This document shows, one piece after another, positions 13,464 through 14,999 of a stretch of 14,999 nt of DNA (its first letter is position 1; each line of letters opens with the position of its first letter). The notes under the pieces were generated by a model. The model did not search any database and was not told the origin of the DNA. It saw only the letters and a program-made list of their open reading frames with translations. Origin of the DNA: Verrucomicrobiota bacterium (GTDB lineage: Bacteria > Verrucomicrobiota > Kiritimatiellia > CAIVKH01). A program made the position numbers and the translations under genes. The stretch lies in contig JACKPT010000022.1 in the NCBI GenBank assembly GCA_024233345.1, positions 1 to 14,999 of the forward strand, given 5' to 3'.

Positions 13464-13918
13464 GGTTGGATGCCGATTGGCTGAATGCAATTCGAACCCC
13501 GAAACCTTTTCCCATTCATTCATATCAACAGGCCACCTTCATCTCGCGGCAACGCTGGCTCGGTCTGACCCTTCTCTCCCTCTCCCCGTTGCTCGGACTC
13601 GGGGTGCGATTTGGGGGGGTGGTTGACGGTTCCGATGCGTGGCGCAATGGAGCTGGCGGCTTTTTCTGGACCCTGGCTCTGTATGGGCTGACCCTGATTC
13701 TGACGCCCCGGCAACCCATGAGAACTCGGGCGCTTGTCGTGGCCCTGGCTGCGGCGGCGGTCGAGTTGAGCCAGTTGTGGCACCCAGTCTGGTTGGAAGC
13801 CATGCGCGCACACCCAACCATCCTCCTGCTGATCGGCCAAACCTTCGATCCCTATGACTGGGTGTCCTGCGGGCTGGGGCTGGTCATGGGGATGGCGATT
13901 GAGAGAAAATTCCAATGA
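13439..13918 (+). CDS. DUF2809 family membrane protein, start uncertain
   Basis: Up to 159 residues. From about residue 39 the protein reads as a small four-helix membrane protein: L-G-L-T-L-L-S-L-S-P-L-L-G-L-G, F-F-W-T-L-A-L-Y-G-L-T-L-I-L, L-V-V-A-L-A-A-A-A-V-E-L-S-Q and V-S-C-G-L-G-L-V-M-G. The A-x-E-L-S-Q-L-W-H-P-x-W-L-E-A-M-R and F-D-P-Y-D-W segments are the DUF2809 signature as I recall it. Function unknown. The only start giving the full frame is GTG at 13439, which lies in the loop of the upstream gene's terminator; TTG 13466 and CTG 13481 are alternatives, and no in-frame ATG precedes the conserved part. The 5' end may have been lost or may use an unusual start. An IS30 element begins about 5 bp after the stop codon. 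Confidence 0.65.
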   Translation: MIFGAAFCWLDADWLNAIRTPKPFPIHSYQQATFISRQRWLGLTLLSLSPLLGLGVRFGGVVDGSDAWRNGAGGFFWTLALYGLTLILTPRQPMRTRALVVALAAAAVELSQLWHPVWLEAMRAHPTILLLIGQTFDPYDWVSCGLGLVMGMAIERKFQ

Positions 13919-13923
13919 CGCGG

Positions 13924-13942
13924 ATTCTAAAATCAAGTGCAA
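13924..13942 (+). repeat. Left terminal inverted repeat of the IS30 element
   Basis: ATTC at 13924-13927 and CAAGTGCAA at 13934-13942 match, in reverse complement and with the same spacing, the right end at 14976-14994. It lies 6 bp downstream of the DUF2809 stop codon. Confidence 0.7.
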
Positions 13943-13955
13943 TGAAAGTGGAAGT

Positions 13956-14016
13956 CCCAAGGACTTGTCCGGTTCGATACAGTCGAACCATGAACATAAA
14001 GGAGACAAGCCTTGGG
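13956..14016 (+). promoter_or_regulatory. Stem sequestering the transposase ribosome-binding site and start codon
   Basis: CCCAAGG-A-CTTGTC (13956-13969) pairs with GACAAGCCTTGGG (14004-14016): 13 bp with one bulged A. An inner 7-bp hairpin GGTTCGA/TCGAACC (13971-13977/13983-13989) lies inside. The Shine-Dalgarno AAAGGAG (13998-14004) touches the stem base, and the TTG start (14012-14014) is within the stem. Transcripts entering from outside the IS would contain the whole structure, which could limit transposase synthesis. Confidence 0.6.
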
Positions 14017-14992
14017 ATATCATCATCTTAGCGTACACGAGCGAGAAGTCATCATGATAGAGCTAAAACAGGGATCGACGCTGAGTCAGATTGCCGTTCA
14101 GCTGGGCCGCGCGGTGTCGACGATCAGCCGGGAGATCAGAAGGAACGGGGGTGTGCGCGTTTATCGGGCTCATCAAGCGGAGCGGCTGGCGCAGGCTGCC
14201 CGGCATAAGCCGCGACGGAGGAACAAGATGGCCGACCAGAAGCTTCGAGCGTATGTGGATAAGAAGCTTCGTTGTTACTGGTCGCCCGAACAGATCGCCG
14301 GACGTCTTGGCTACGAGAAGCGGCCGGACTCAATGCGGGTGTGTCACGAGACGATCTATCGTTTCATTCTGTCGGCAGCCCGCGACGGGGTTGATTACGG
14401 TCCGTATTTACGTCAGGGACATCGCCGCCATACATACGGATGGCGGGGAAACAAGCGTTTCAAGCGCATTCGGAACTTCAAAACCATCGATCAACGTCCT
14501 ACGATCGTCGACCAGCGCCAACGGATCGGTGACTGGGAAAGCGACACCGTGCGCGGACCACAGAGGGGACAGGCGGGGATTGCCACGCATGTGGAGCGCC
14601 AGACCCGGTATCTGGTGGCCTGCAAACTGGGGGCGCGCACGGCCTCGGCGTATAACGAGGCGACCATTCAGGCGTTTAAAAACACCCCTCTGCCGGTGCA
14701 TACCATGACCGTCGATAACGGAATGGAGTTTAGTCAGTTTAGCGAGCTGGAAGAGGCGCTGGGCACGGAGGTGTACTTTGCTCATCCGTATCATTCATGG
14801 GAGCGAGGATTGAATGAAAATACCAACGGGCTGCTGCGGCAGTACTTTCCTCGAGGGCGCGATCTCACGGGGGTGCACCCCCGTGAGATCCAACAGGCCG
14901 TCCTCGCTCTCAACCAACGTCCTAGGAAGTGCCTGGGTTATCGAACCCCGACCGAGTCCTTGAAGCTCAACCTTGTTGCACTTGGAGATTGA
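14012..14992 (+). CDS. IS30-family transposase
   Basis: A 326-residue DDE transposase that cuts and joins the IS ends. The N-terminus (1-48) is a helix-turn-helix: L-S-x-x-E-R-E-V-I-M-I-E-L, then S-L-S-Q-I-A-type Q-I-A-V-Q-L-G-R-A-V-S-T-I-S-R-E-I-R-R-N-G, the IS30 pattern. A second region, Y-W-S-P-E-Q-I-A-G-R-L (89-99), follows. The catalytic triad is D178 (G-D-W-E-S-D), D235 (T-V-D-N-G-M-E-F) and E269 (G-L-N-E-N-T-N-G), giving the family's D(33)E spacing. The C-terminus has L-N-x-R-P-R-K-x-L-G-Y-x-T-P. The start is TTG at 14012, 7 nt after AAGGAG; no ATG serves this frame until residue 15. The gene looks intact, so the IS may be active. Confidence 0.93.
   Translation: MGYHHLSVHEREVIMIELKQGSTLSQIAVQLGRAVSTISREIRRNGGVRVYRAHQAERLAQAARHKPRRRNKMADQKLRAYVDKKLRCYWSPEQIAGRLGYEKRPDSMRVCHETIYRFILSAARDGVDYGPYLRQGHRRHTYGWRGNKRFKRIRNFKTIDQRPTIVDQRQRIGDWESDTVRGPQRGQAGIATHVERQTRYLVACKLGARTASAYNEATIQAFKNTPLPVHTMTVDNGMEFSQFSELEEALGTEVYFAHPYHSWERGLNENTNGLLRQYFPRGRDLTGVHPREIQQAVLALNQRPRKCLGYRTPTESLKLNLVALGD
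14861..14890. repeat. Perfect 30-bp palindrome inside the transposase gene
   Basis: The half-site GATCTCACGGGGGTG (14861-14875) is followed at once by its exact reverse complement (14876-14890), with no loop and no mismatch. It encodes residues 284-293 (D-L-T-G-V-H-P-R-E-I), close to the conserved LNxRPRK block, so it is both coding sequence and a potential cruciform or RNA hairpin. Confidence 0.95.
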
Positions 14993-14999
14993 ATTCGTG

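Larger units (their letters stand above)
13921..14996 (+). mobile_element. IS30-family insertion sequence, essentially complete
   Basis: About 1.07 kb, a normal IS30 size. A single transposase gene fills it. Imperfect terminal inverted repeats are at 13924-13942 and 14976-14994: both read ATTC, six mostly unmatched bases, then CAAGTGCAA from the outside (14 of 19 matching). The right outer end is within a few bases of the window edge, so target duplication cannot be checked. Confidence 0.85.

Noticed and set aside
12454..13515. Long antisense frame opposite the CsgG-family gene
   Set aside because: It runs through the terminator and mirrors the glycine-rich codons; the plus-strand lipoprotein has a strong ribosome-binding site and lipobox.

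Overview
The window looks like the chromosome of a GC-rich, Gram-negative-type (diderm) bacterium that carries LPS, and it is entered at both ends by mobile DNA. An LptE-type lipoprotein, a BamD-like periplasmic TPR protein, a CsgG-family lipoprotein, a long ACT-domain SerA and a short S20 protein suggest a member of the Planctomycetota-Verrucomicrobiota-Lentisphaerota/Kiritimatiellota (PVC) group. That placement rests on the general look of the proteins, not on a search, and is tentative.

Region 1 (1 to about 2630) is the right-hand end of an integrative element. A tyrosine recombinase gene (1381-2535) runs into the 3' end of a tRNA-Val(GAC) gene (2586-2662, minus strand), the classic layout of an island inserted in a tRNA gene. 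Upstream lie a divergent XRE repressor gene, overlapping back-to-back promoters with a dyad between them, a small coiled-coil protein with a W-x-Y-S motif, and about 300 bp of non-coding DNA packed with GC-rich stem-loops. The left end of the element is outside the window.

Region 2 (2663-7689) is host chromosome: a PP2C phosphatase gene on the plus strand that overlaps tail-to-tail with a B12-binding-type radical SAM gene, followed upstream on the minus strand by a membrane-anchored TPR protein and a VanZ-like membrane protein. The last three could form a loose transcription unit, VanZ-like > TPR > radical SAM.

Region 3 (7690-12329) is core cellular machinery: rpsT with its own promoter, a leader hairpin and a strong terminator; the translationally overlapped minus-strand pair bamD-like > lptE (outer-membrane and LPS assembly); serA (first step of serine synthesis); and an M50 site-2-type membrane protease gene convergent with serA.

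Region 4 (12331-14999) holds a CsgG-family lipoprotein gene with a clear terminator, a DUF2809 membrane-protein gene whose start is obscure, and an almost complete IS30-family insertion sequence. The IS is notable for a TTG-started transposase whose ribosome-binding site can be sequestered in a stem, and for a perfect 30-bp palindrome inside the transposase gene. Degenerate 7-bp-period repeats occupy two intergenic spacers (about 5186-5345 and 11467-11526).

I found no CRISPR array, rRNA or recognised defence system. The most unusual structures are the stem-loop array at the left end, the heptameric spacers and the two RNA/DNA structures in the IS30 element.
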